Below, one piece after another: positions 27,244 to 35,297 of a stretch of 64,000 nucleotides of DNA (position 1 is its first letter; every line of letters starts with the position of its first letter). Location of the stretch: NCBI GenBank assembly GCA_947632575.1, contig CANRPV010000001.1, positions 1 to 64,000 of the forward strand, in the 5' to 3' direction. Below the pieces are notes generated by a model that was not told where the DNA came from, did no database searches, and saw only the letters and a program-made list of their open reading frames with translations. This DNA comes from an uncultured Eggerthellaceae bacterium (GTDB lineage: Bacteria > Actinomycetota > Coriobacteriia > Coriobacteriales > Eggerthellaceae). Both the position numbers and the translations under genes were made by a program.

Positions 27244-28235
27244 AAGTAGCAGTGCTTATGGGTGGCGATTCGTTCGAGCGAGAGTTTTCCCTCGCCAGCG
27301 GTCGCAATGTTAGCGCGGCTTTGGAGGAGGCCGGTCATCGGCCGCTTTTGCTCGACACCGCATCGTCGGAATTGGTGCCCACCCTTCGTCGCGAAAAACC
27401 CGATGTGGCCTATATCGCCCTCCATGGAAAGCATGGCGAGGATGGAACCATCCAAAGTCTGCTCGAGTTTTTGGGCATCCCGTTTGTGGGATCCGGCGCG
27501 AGTATCTGTCGGAGCACCTGGAACAAGGATTCTCTCCACACCACGATGGCTCTGTATCGCAAGCTTGTGGGAGAGGAGGCCGTCGCCTCCTGGCCCCAGG
27601 GCATTTGCGTCGATCGTGACGCTTTCAAGTCGATGGGGGCGGCATCCGCTTTAGATCTCGTGGAGGAGCGGGTGATCGGCGGATTTCCCGTGGCCGTGAA
27701 ACCGGCTCATGGAGGATCTGCTCTTGGCGTCCATAGGGTGGATTCAGAGGATCAACTGGCCGAAGCCATACTCGACGCGCTGTCTTTTGATGAGCAAGTC
27801 GTTATCGAGCAGTGGGTGGAAGGCGTCGAGCTAGCCGTATCCGTGCTCGGTACCGGATGGGACGCCTATGTCTTGCCGCCGGTGGAGATCGTGGTCAAGA
27901 AAGGCGAGTTCTACGACACCCAAGCGCGCATCGATGAAAGCCGCGTGGATTACTACGCACCGGTGCGTAATTCCTCTCTTTCCTCGGATGAGGCGGATGC
28001 TCAAGCAATTCGCGCTGAAATCGAACGAGCCGTTTTGGAGGTGTATCGTGCTTATGACCTCCATGATCTTGCTCGCATCGATCTGATTTGGGATGGCGCT
28101 CAAGCACGCATCATGGAAACCAACGTGTCTCCTGGGATGGGTGAAAAGTCGCTCTTCCCGCTTGCCTGCGAGGCAGCCGGTTTGACGTTGAGCTCCGTTC
28201 TCGATGAATTGGTGCGTCAATACGCCGAGACATGA
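27240..28235 (+). CDS. ddl: D-alanine--D-alanine ligase
   Basis: ATP-grasp ligase making the D-Ala-D-Ala end of peptidoglycan precursors. At 331 residues it shows VLMGGDSFEREFSLASGRN at the N-terminus, the glycine loop AHGGSALGVH, the VEGVELAVSVLG strand, DLARIDLIWD and METNVSPGMGEKSLFP. The usual NTxPGMT motif is changed to NVSPGMG, a small deviation worth noting. The ATG overlaps the aminotransferase stop. The 3' end runs into a 19-bp repeat array. Confidence 0.92.
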   Translation: MKVAVLMGGDSFEREFSLASGRNVSAALEEAGHRPLLLDTASSELVPTLRREKPDVAYIALHGKHGEDGTIQSLLEFLGIPFVGSGASICRSTWNKDSLHTTMALYRKLVGEEAVASWPQGICVDRDAFKSMGAASALDLVEERVIGGFPVAVKPAHGGSALGVHRVDSEDQLAEAILDALSFDEQVVIEQWVEGVELAVSVLGTGWDAYVLPPVEIVVKKGEFYDTQARIDESRVDYYAPVRNSSLSSDEADAQAIRAEIERAVLEVYRAYDLHDLARIDLIWDGAQARIMETNVSPGMGEKSLFPLACEAAGLTLSSVLDELVRQYAET

Positions 28236-28311
28236 TCACTGCGTCTAGGCTAGGACTTTATGCCTCGGCATGAACTTTACGCCTCGGCACGGACTTTACG
28301 CTGAGACACGG
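28216..28311. repeat. 19-bp tandem repeats following ddl
   Basis: Three 19-bp units, ACTTTATGCCTCGGCATGA (28255-28273), a near copy at 28274-28292 and another at 28293-28311. All resemble the ddl 3' end (AATACGCCGAGACATGA), which appears to be the founding unit. The remainder of the gap up to 28478 holds the next gene's presumed promoter and no further gene. Confidence 0.75.
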
Positions 28312-28478
28312 CCAACATGCTTCAGTATGATCTCGCAATTTCATAGGGTGATGAGCCTATAGTTGAGCCGTTTGCTAACGAAAAGGCAACATAACGAGGA
28401 TCAAACAAGCTTTTCTCGAGAGTAAATTAAGAGCTGCCGTATAATGGATCAACCAATTTGACGAATTAGGAGGATCAC

Positions 28479-29051
28479 ATGCGCGGAAAAATCACTTCGT
28501 TCATTATCGGTGGTCTTGTAGGCGCCATCGCTGCTCTTCTTTACGCACCTCGGTCCGGCGAAGAGACCCGTGCCCTGGTTGCCGATAAGGTAGGCGACGC
28601 CTGGGGTCAGGCTCAGGATTGGGGAAGCCATGCCTCTGAGAACCTGCATGAAATGTATCAGCAGGCTGCTACCAAGGGTCAAGAAGTGGTGAACAACGTC
28701 TCGGCTCAGGCTCAAGGCTTTGCGAACAACATTGCTGCTAAGGGTCAAGACCTCTATCAGCAGGCTTCTGCAAAGGTGCAGGAGGCTGCAGGCAATATCA
28801 AGCCTGTCTTCTCCGAGAAGAACGATGAACTGCGCGAGAAGATCGACGCCGCCCGTAAGCGCATCGCCGCCCAAGTGGCGAAGAACGCTGAGGAAAGCGC
28901 CGCTGCCAATGATTCCAAGATCGATACGGTAGCTGCCCAGGTGAGCGATGCTGTCGAGACCACCGCTGTTGCTGATGCAGAAGCCGCGAAGGCTGAGCCG
29001 GAGAAGACAGAGGAAGCTCCAAAGCAGGCTGCTGAAGGTGCCGACGCTTAA
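28479..29051 (+). CDS. YtxH-domain membrane-associated protein
   Basis: A 190-residue protein after a strong AGGAGG site. A short hydrophobic N-terminal helix (ITSFIIGGLVGAIAALLYAP) with RSGEETR is the YtxH signature. A long Ala/Gln/Lys-rich helical region with repeated ATKGQEVVNNVSAQAQGFANN-type heptads follows, then an Ala/Glu-rich C-terminus. YtxH proteins are general-stress, envelope-associated proteins of unknown mechanism. The PRC-barrel gene begins 17 bases downstream and shares the same amphipathic-helix style. Confidence 0.85.
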   Translation: MRGKITSFIIGGLVGAIAALLYAPRSGEETRALVADKVGDAWGQAQDWGSHASENLHEMYQQAATKGQEVVNNVSAQAQGFANNIAAKGQDLYQQASAKVQEAAGNIKPVFSEKNDELREKIDAARKRIAAQVAKNAEESAAANDSKIDTVAAQVSDAVETTAVADAEAAKAEPEKTEEAPKQAAEGADA

Positions 29052-29067
29052 TACGCCGACCGGGATC

Positions 29068-29928
29068 GTGTCTCGCTCCGAATCCCTTCCAGAAGACGGC
29101 GGTTCGGTCGAGCCTCTTCTTACCACGGCAGATTTGGTGGGAAAGAGGGTCTACCGACCGAAGAGTTCTTCCAAGAACCCCGATGGGGTGCATAAGCTAG
29201 GAAGGGTGCGGGCCTGTGTTTTTCATCCGAGTGATAAGCGCTTCGTCGGGATTTTGGTTCGCCGTCCCGACGCGGCGCTTATGTTTAAGCGCAAGGATGT
29301 CTTTGTCGCCCGTGGCTCGTTCCAAATACAAGGTAAGAATATTCTCATAGCCAGCGATCCCACCGCTACCGATAAGGCTGCTTGCAAAGCCCTCGGAATT
29401 CGGTGGGACGATTGCGTTTTATGGCAGGGAATGCCAGTCATGACCCAGACCGGTAAAGAGCTTGGTAGGGTCGGAGAAGTGAGCTTTAGTCCCGAAAGCG
29501 GTCTCATTCGATCGGTCACCATCTCGACTGGAGCGACGGCCAATGCCCTTTTGGGCAAGCGTGTCATCCCGTCCGATATGATTATCGGTTTCAGACGCGG
29601 CATGGGTGTGGATCTTATGACCGACGAAGGCATCCAAGAGGGGGATCCGGGTGCGATTCTCGTGGATGAGAGGGCGTCGGAGGTTAAGCAAAGTGGCGGT
29701 TTTGCCGAAAAGGCCGGAAGCGCGAGCGCGGTAGCCGTCCATAAAACCAAAGAGGCCTATGCGAAAGTAAAGCCAGTGGCCACCGAAAAGGTGGGTAAGG
29801 CGGCGGATGTCGCGGGGAGTGCGCTTGAGAAGGGCGCTTATGCGCTTGGGCATCAGCTTGGTAAAACCAAGGGCATGTTTGCCTCGTTTAAAGAGGAGTT
29901 CGATAAAGCCAGCCATGGAGATGACTGA
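29068..29928 (+). CDS. PRC-barrel domain protein
   Basis: A 286-residue soluble protein. Two PRC-barrel-like beta units are seen (about 24-100: LVGKRVYRPKSS...GRVRACVFHPSDKRFVGILV; 115-190: MPVMTQTGKELGRVGEVSFSPESG). A lysine/alanine-rich amphipathic tail follows (AYAKVKPVATEKVGKAADVAGSAL). The frame stays open further upstream but overlaps ytxH, so GTG 29068 is chosen despite a weak ribosome-binding site. PRC barrels often act as small adaptor domains; together with YtxH it may form an envelope stress pair. Confidence 0.78.
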   Translation: MSRSESLPEDGGSVEPLLTTADLVGKRVYRPKSSSKNPDGVHKLGRVRACVFHPSDKRFVGILVRRPDAALMFKRKDVFVARGSFQIQGKNILIASDPTATDKAACKALGIRWDDCVLWQGMPVMTQTGKELGRVGEVSFSPESGLIRSVTISTGATANALLGKRVIPSDMIIGFRRGMGVDLMTDEGIQEGDPGAILVDERASEVKQSGGFAEKAGSASAVAVHKTKEAYAKVKPVATEKVGKAADVAGSALEKGAYALGHQLGKTKGMFASFKEEFDKASHGDD

Positions 29929-30022
29929 GCTTGGTACAATAGCATTTGTGCGAATTAACTGCAGCTTTTGAAAAGCCGCAGTCGGCGACCTACATACTGG
30001 TTAATAGCGTTAGGAGGACGTA

Positions 30023-30973
30023 ATGCCGAAAATCACTGCCGATCAAGTGCGCGTACCCGCCGATGTCATGCCCGAGATGCGTGATGTGTACGTAAGTAAC
30101 TACATGAAGGCAACCCGTGGGACCGGGCGCCTGATGCTCTTTGCTTGCGACCAGAAGATCGAGCATCTCAACAAGGACTTCTACGGTGAGGGTATCGATA
30201 TTGCCGACGCCGAACCCGAGCATCTGTTCCAGATCGGAAGCCAAGGCGTTTGTGGTGTCGTGGCAGGTCAGCGTGGTCTGATCGCTCAGTATGCCGCTGA
30301 CTATCCGGAGATCAACTACCTCATCAAGATGAACTCCAAGACCAATCTCGTCGGCGTTTCTCAGGATGACCCTTACTCTCCTCAGCTGACCGACCTTGAT
30401 GCCGTGTTGGCTATGCGCGAGGCTGGCGTGAACATCGTTGGTCTGGGCTACACCATCTATCTGGGTTCTGAATACGAGTCCACGATGATGGCTGAGGCCG
30501 CAGAACTCATCGCCCAGGCTCATGCCGAGGGCTTGCTGGTAGTGCTGTGGATCTATCCTCGCGGCAAGGCCGTCAAGGCTGAGAAGGATCCCGATCTGAT
30601 CGCTGGCGCCGCTGGCGTTGCTCTTTGCATCGGCGCTGACTTCGTGAAGGTTAATCCGCCGAAGCCTGAGGATGGTCGTACCTCCGCTGAGGCTCTGAAG
30701 ATCGCTTCTATGGCTGCTGGTCGCACGGGTCTGGTATGCGCGGGCGGTTCCACCGTTGACGCGAAGACCTTCCTCACCCAGCTTTATGACCAGATTCATG
30801 TGGGCGGCGCATGCGGCAATGCCACTGGCCGTAACATCCATCAGCGTTCACTGGACGAGGCTGTGCGTCTGACCAAGGCCATCTCCGCTGTAACCCTTGC
30901 TGATTACAGCGTCGCAGACGCGCTGCAGGTCTTTGAGGGCAAGAAGGACTTCACCCTGGCTGACATCAAGTAG
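30023..30973 (+). CDS. class I fructose-bisphosphate aldolase, archaeal (DhnA/FbaB) type
   Basis: A 316-residue TIM-barrel Schiff-base aldolase, probably splitting fructose-1,6-bisphosphate in glycolysis. The start is set by AGGAGG six bases before ATG. Motifs are FACDQKIEHLN (catalytic Asp region), LWIYPRGKAV and the Schiff-base Lys in GADFVKVNPPKP, with the phosphate-binding CAGGSTVD. The 2-amino-3,7-dideoxyheptulosonate synthase subgroup cannot be fully excluded. The gene is monocistronic, with a strong terminator 27 bases after the stop, and its regular codon choice suggests high expression. Confidence 0.85.
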   Translation: MPKITADQVRVPADVMPEMRDVYVSNYMKATRGTGRLMLFACDQKIEHLNKDFYGEGIDIADAEPEHLFQIGSQGVCGVVAGQRGLIAQYAADYPEINYLIKMNSKTNLVGVSQDDPYSPQLTDLDAVLAMREAGVNIVGLGYTIYLGSEYESTMMAEAAELIAQAHAEGLLVVLWIYPRGKAVKAEKDPDLIAGAAGVALCIGADFVKVNPPKPEDGRTSAEALKIASMAAGRTGLVCAGGSTVDAKTFLTQLYDQIHVGGACGNATGRNIHQRSLDEAVRLTKAISAVTLADYSVADALQVFEGKKDFTLADIK

Positions 30974-31000
30974 CTCTGTTATCACAAGTGAAGCTCAGCA

Positions 31001-31034
31001 AAAGGCCCGGAGGAAGCTCCGGGCCTTTGTTATA
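31001..31034 (+). terminator. Rho-independent terminator of the aldolase gene
   Basis: AAAGGCCCGGAG (31001-31012) pairs perfectly with CTCCGGGCCTTT (31017-31028) around GAAG, followed by GTTATATTTT. Confidence 0.9.
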
Positions 31035-31084
31035 TTTTCAGCAGCGCAACCCTTTTGAAGAAGGGGACGAGCTGGAAGGTTTTA

Positions 31085-31168
31085 TGGTGCCCGGGGTGGG
31101 ATTCGAACCCACACCCCGTTAAGGATCGGTTTTTGAGACCGACATGTCTGCCGTTCCATCACCCGGGC
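31085..31168 (-). tRNA. tRNA-Leu (CAA anticodon)
   Basis: On the minus strand GCCCGGG (31162-31168) pairs with CCCGGGC at the 3' side; discriminator A and encoded CCA occupy 31085-31088. The anticodon loop CTCAAAA contains CAA, reading TTG. The T-arm GGTTCGAATCC is intact. Confidence 0.95.
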
Positions 31169-31196
31169 GCAAAAAAGAAGTATAGCAAAAAGAACG

Positions 31197-32423
31197 CTAA
31201 TAGTAGCGATAATAGGCGGCACAAGAGCCCTCACTGGACACCATGCAGGGGCCTATGGGGTTCTCCGGGGTGCAAACCTTTCGGAAAAGTGGGCATTGAT
31301 CTGGTGAAATAATGCCGCGCAACACATCTCCGCATCGACAACCGGAAGGCTCCAAAGAAGGTTCAACTTCCGGACGGAAGCGCTTCAGCGCATCGAATTC
31401 ATCATAGGCCTCGCGAATGCGATAGCCAGAACCCGGAATAAGGCCTAAACCTCGCCAGAGTGAATCGCAGGCCTCAAAGACCTCGTCAATGGCCTCCATC
31501 GCAACCGGATTACCCTCTTCCCGGACGCCACGTGCGTATGCGATCTCGATATCGGCCCGACCTTCAGAGAGTTGCCGTACCAACATGGCGATGCCTTGGA
31601 GGATGTCAACGGGCTCGAAGCCGGTGATGACGCCGGGAATGTGGTAGCGCTCGGCGAGGAAGCGATAGGGTTCCATGCCGATGATCGTGCTGACATGTCC
31701 CGGGAGAATAAGGCCATCGATTTTCAGCTGGGGATCCTTGACGATCGCCTCAAGCGCCCCGGGCATGTTTTTGTGAGCGACGATGACACTGAAATTCCGC
31801 AGACCCTCCTCTTTGGCGCGCTTGATGGTCATGGCGGTCAGCGGTGTCGTGGTTTCAAATCCCACTCCGACGAAGACCACCTGGCGATCCGGCCGTTTCG
31901 CGGCGAGGTTCAGCGCATCCAAGGGTGAATAGACAACCTCGACGCTGTGACCGGCCGCCTGCTCGGCAAGCAAGCTGGATCGTGATCCGGGCACGCGCAG
32001 CATGTCCCCGAAGGTGGCAAGGGTCACTTCGGGAATCCGAGCGAGGGCGATGATGCGGTCGATATCCTGGTTCGCGGTGACGCAGACAGGACAGCCTGGT
32101 CCCGATGCTAATTCCAGACCTTCCGGCATAAGCTCACGAATGCCGTTGCGCGCGATGGCCATGGTATGGGTGCCGCAAACTTCCATCAACGTGGCGCCTT
32201 CGGCGGGAGCCCAGGCCTCGATGGCTTCTCTAAGCCCTCGCGCTATGACGGGATCCTTAAACGCGTCAAATGCGCGACCGCCCTCAGGGAAAGCAGAAGT
32301 CATGTTTGAAGCAGGGGCCATAGTCTGAGCAGGAACAGTGCTTGAAGTAGGAGCAGTGCTTGAAGCTGAAGTCATGTTGGAAGCAGAAGCCATGTTTGGT
32401 GAGGGAGTGAATGAGGCAGCCAT
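31197..32423 (-). CDS. hypD: hydrogenase maturation protein HypD
   Basis: Iron-sulfur scaffold that, with HypC, assembles the Fe(CN)2CO group of NiFe hydrogenases. It shows the conserved MEVCGTHTMAIARNGI, SGPGCPVCVT, GFETTTPLTA and GFEPVDIL blocks, and C-terminal cysteines in GCRCGDVLRG and PLFRKVCTPENPIGPCMVSSEGSC. The first 45 residues are an unusual Met/Ser/Ala/Thr low-complexity stretch with imperfect SNMTSAS repeats; normal HypD begins near FKDPVIARGL. Several in-frame ATGs lie in that stretch and none has a clear ribosome-binding site, so the real start may be Met35 or Met41. It lies 36 bases after hypC. Confidence 0.93.
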   Translation of the reverse strand: MAASFTPSPNMASASNMTSASSTAPTSSTVPAQTMAPASNMTSAFPEGGRAFDAFKDPVIARGLREAIEAWAPAEGATLMEVCGTHTMAIARNGIRELMPEGLELASGPGCPVCVTANQDIDRIIALARIPEVTLATFGDMLRVPGSRSSLLAEQAAGHSVEVVYSPLDALNLAAKRPDRQVVFVGVGFETTTPLTAMTIKRAKEEGLRNFSVIVAHKNMPGALEAIVKDPQLKIDGLILPGHVSTIIGMEPYRFLAERYHIPGVITGFEPVDILQGIAMLVRQLSEGRADIEIAYARGVREEGNPVAMEAIDEVFEACDSLWRGLGLIPGSGYRIREAYDEFDALKRFRPEVEPSLEPSGCRCGDVLRGIISPDQCPLFRKVCTPENPIGPCMVSSEGSCAAYYRYY

Positions 32424-32442
32424 GTTTGAGAATCGGAAACGT

Positions 32443-32466
32443 AAGGGCTAAACCAAGGGCTAAACC
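32443..32466. repeat. 12-bp duplication carrying the hypC stop
   Basis: AAGGGCTAAACC at 32443-32454 is repeated exactly at 32455-32466. Read on the minus strand each copy contains TAG in the hypC frame, so the stop codon is duplicated. Confidence 0.85.
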
Positions 32467-32705
32467 GTCTGAGGGAGATCATCGGCGGCTAGATCCGGAA
32501 ACTCGCGAATCAGATCAAGAGTTTCCTGGGCGTAGGCCTCATCGACGATCTCGATGGAAAATCCGGCATGGACCAGCACGTAATCTCCGATCTCAGCCTT
32601 GGGGGTCAGGTCTAAAGATACCTGACGGGTCACGCCCAAGATATCTACCTCGGCGAGATTATGAGCTTCCTTTTTCGTGATTTTTGCTGGTATGGCAAGG
32701 CACAT
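32460..32705 (-). CDS. hypC: hydrogenase assembly chaperone HypC
   Basis: An 81-residue chaperone with the defining N-terminal MCLAIPAKI, whose Cys2 binds iron, and the GDYVLVHAGFSIEIVDEAYA block. It partners with HypD and with the hydrogenase large subunit. The start lies three bases after the hypF stop, so it is tightly coupled. Confidence 0.95.
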   Translation of the reverse strand: MCLAIPAKITKKEAHNLAEVDILGVTRQVSLDLTPKAEIGDYVLVHAGFSIEIVDEAYAQETLDLIREFPDLAADDLPQTV

Positions 32706-32708
32706 GGT

Positions 32709-35207
32709 TTATGACTCGCTTTCCTCGAAAGATTGAGCCCATGCTACCACAGCTTGACCATAAGAGATGCAACCATCATTAGGCGGCAGATCGCGGTGGA
32801 TGACTACCGTAAAACCCGCCTGTTCAAGCGCTTGGATGCTGTGTTCTATCAGATATCGGTTCATAAAAACGCCTCCGGAGAGCGCGACGATCTGGATGTC
32901 GTAGACAGCGCGCACCAGTTCGGCAGCCATCAGGATGGCGCTCACCATGGCTTCGTGGAAACGACGGGCGATTATCGGGATAGGTACCCCGGCCTCAAGG
33001 TCATCGAGAAGAGCCTGGAAGGTGGGTGCGGCGTCGAGCAGCACGACTGAGGTGTCTTGGGCTGTAGAGTTCGGTGAGGCGACGTTTTTCGTCGCAGCGA
33101 CGGCATAGCGTTCCTTGGCCAGAAGGTCATCCCGCATGGCCTTTTCGGCGGCGGCGCTTTCGGGCTCTAAAGCCCCGCCTTCCATGGCAGCCTCCAACAA
33201 GATGGCCGCCTCGCCCTCATAGGACGGATCGGTGCAAACGCCGAGCAACGCGCTCGCCGCATCGAAGAGTCTTCCCACCGAGGAGGTGAGAGGCGTGTTT
33301 ATACCCTGGTCAATCATCTGCTCGAAGACAGCGACGCTAGCGCTCAGCGGCGCGAGAGCCTTTTGAGCCGCCGGGTGCTCCAGAAGGTCAAAAGCCCAAA
33401 GTGCTCCGTAGGCCATTCGAAGAGGATGACGGATTGCGGCGGCACCACCCGGCATGGGCACGTAAGCGAAGTTCGCGAAGCGCTCGAACGCTTTAAGATT
33501 CGCGATGAGGACCTCTCCACCCCAAAGCGAGCCGTCAGCGCCATAGCCCGTGCCATCGAAGGCGATACCGCAGACGGCATCGTGCAGGTCATGCTCGGCC
33601 ATAAGGGAGGCTATATGAGCGTGATGGTGCTGAACCTCGGTGCAGGGGAGGTCCTGCTCGTGAGCCCACTTGGAGGTCAGGTACTCGGGATGGGCATCGC
33701 AGGCGATGGCTTGAGCGCGCAGGTCGAAAAGCTCCTCGAAGCGGCGCTTGGTGGCAAGCCACGCCTCGTAGATCTCAGCGCGCTCCACATCGCCGATGTG
33801 TTGGGAGACGTACGCCTCTGCGCCGCGCAAGAAGGTGAAGGTGTTTTTCTGCTCGGGTCCGGTGGCGAAGATGGTCTTGTCGGACTTTCCCTCCGCAAGG
33901 GAAAAACGAAGCGGCTGAGGGGCGAAGCCCCGGGCTCGGCGGATCATCTGCTGAGCAAAACCCGCACTGCCCGCATGGATAATGCGGATAATGGAGTCGT
34001 CAAAGCGAGTTAGAATCGCGCGGTTGTTGCCGATGATGGCGTCGGCGATGGATCCCAGCTTCTCGCAAGCCTCAAAATCATCGGTGACGATGGGTTCGTC
34101 ATGGATGTTTCCGGAGGTCATGACGAGCAAAGATGGCAGCGCCTGTTCGCAAGCGGCCTTAGCAAGGCTAAAATCGTGAATCAGCAGATGCTGTAGTGGC
34201 GTGGTGGGAAGCATGATGCCAAGTTCCGGTAGGCAGTCAGCCAGTCCCTCAACCAGATGAACGCCAGGACGTTTTTGAAGAAGCACGATGGGGCGCTGGG
34301 TCGATCGCAGATGAAGCTCCTCGACTTCGTTGACGAAGCAGACTTTCGCGGCATCTTCAACACTGGCGGCCATGACCGCAAAGGGCTTACCCTCGCGCTG
34401 CTTTCTCCTTCGAAGGGTCGCTACCGCTTCAGGATTCTGGGCATCGCAGACGAGGTGGAAACCGCCGAGGCCTTTGACGGCCAGGATCTTACCATCGCAA
34501 AGCATCTGCACCGCTCGCGAGAGGATGGCATCGCTTAATTCTTGGGTATCGCCCCAAAGGCGACTGTAGATTGTCCCATCAACCGAGAATTCTTCGGCTG
34601 ATCCATCATGAGGCTTGTTCGCATCAGCAGCCTCAATGAACGAAATCGCCGGTCCGCAATCGAAGCAGGCGTTGGGCTGGGCATGGAAGCGCCTATTGCT
34701 AGGATCGTCATATTCGGCCTGGCATAAGGGATCCATGATGAAATCTCGCATGGAGGTGTGAGGACGGTCGTAGGGAAGTTTCTCAAGGATGGTGAACCGA
34801 GGACCACAGTCGGTGCAGTTGATGAACGGATAGCGATAGCGACGATTGGTGGGATCGAAAAGCTCATGGAGGCACTGATCGCAAGTTGCCATATCAGGGG
34901 ATACCAAGGTCGGCTTTTGCGTGGTGGCGGAATCAGAGAAGCGGATCTCAAAACTTTTGCAGTCCTGAAGCGGCACCTCTTTGAGTTCGATCTCCTTGAC
35001 CTGGGCCGCTGCCGGAGCGTTCTCCGAAAGCTCGATAACGAACTCATCAAGGAGCTTGCTGTCGCCTTCCGCATGAATTTGAACGCCATCCTGGGCATTT
35101 AAAACCCAGCCGTTGATCAAATAACGTTTCGCCAGACGATAGACGAAGGGGCGGAAACCCACCCCTTGTACAATGCCGTTGACATGGATATCTAATGCTT
35201 CAATCAT
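32709..35207 (-). CDS. hypF: carbamoyltransferase HypF
   Basis: Makes the thiocarboxamide used as the cyanide source for NiFe hydrogenase. The 832 residues show, in order, an acylphosphatase domain (VNGIVQGVGFRPFVYRLAKRY), two zinc fingers (CDQC...CTDCGPRF, CQAEYDDPSNRRFHAQPNACFDCGP), a YrdC-like domain (KGLGGFHLVCDA, RRRKQREGKPFAVM) and a Kae1-like domain (VQHHHAHIASLMAEH, ALSGGVFMNRYL). Longer than the roughly 750-residue norm because of extra segments in the finger-to-YrdC and C-terminal regions. First of hypF-hypC-hypD; hypA, hypB and hypE are not in the window. Confidence 0.95.
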   Translation of the reverse strand: MIEALDIHVNGIVQGVGFRPFVYRLAKRYLINGWVLNAQDGVQIHAEGDSKLLDEFVIELSENAPAAAQVKEIELKEVPLQDCKSFEIRFSDSATTQKPTLVSPDMATCDQCLHELFDPTNRRYRYPFINCTDCGPRFTILEKLPYDRPHTSMRDFIMDPLCQAEYDDPSNRRFHAQPNACFDCGPAISFIEAADANKPHDGSAEEFSVDGTIYSRLWGDTQELSDAILSRAVQMLCDGKILAVKGLGGFHLVCDAQNPEAVATLRRRKQREGKPFAVMAASVEDAAKVCFVNEVEELHLRSTQRPIVLLQKRPGVHLVEGLADCLPELGIMLPTTPLQHLLIHDFSLAKAACEQALPSLLVMTSGNIHDEPIVTDDFEACEKLGSIADAIIGNNRAILTRFDDSIIRIIHAGSAGFAQQMIRRARGFAPQPLRFSLAEGKSDKTIFATGPEQKNTFTFLRGAEAYVSQHIGDVERAEIYEAWLATKRRFEELFDLRAQAIACDAHPEYLTSKWAHEQDLPCTEVQHHHAHIASLMAEHDLHDAVCGIAFDGTGYGADGSLWGGEVLIANLKAFERFANFAYVPMPGGAAAIRHPLRMAYGALWAFDLLEHPAAQKALAPLSASVAVFEQMIDQGINTPLTSSVGRLFDAASALLGVCTDPSYEGEAAILLEAAMEGGALEPESAAAEKAMRDDLLAKERYAVAATKNVASPNSTAQDTSVVLLDAAPTFQALLDDLEAGVPIPIIARRFHEAMVSAILMAAELVRAVYDIQIVALSGGVFMNRYLIEHSIQALEQAGFTVVIHRDLPPNDGCISYGQAVVAWAQSFEESES

Positions 35208-35297
35208 GAGCTTTAATCATAGCGTTTGCACTACCAACCTTTCGATTCGGCGATAATCGCCAGATCATCCTATGCGAGAACCGTTTCGCCTTGAACC

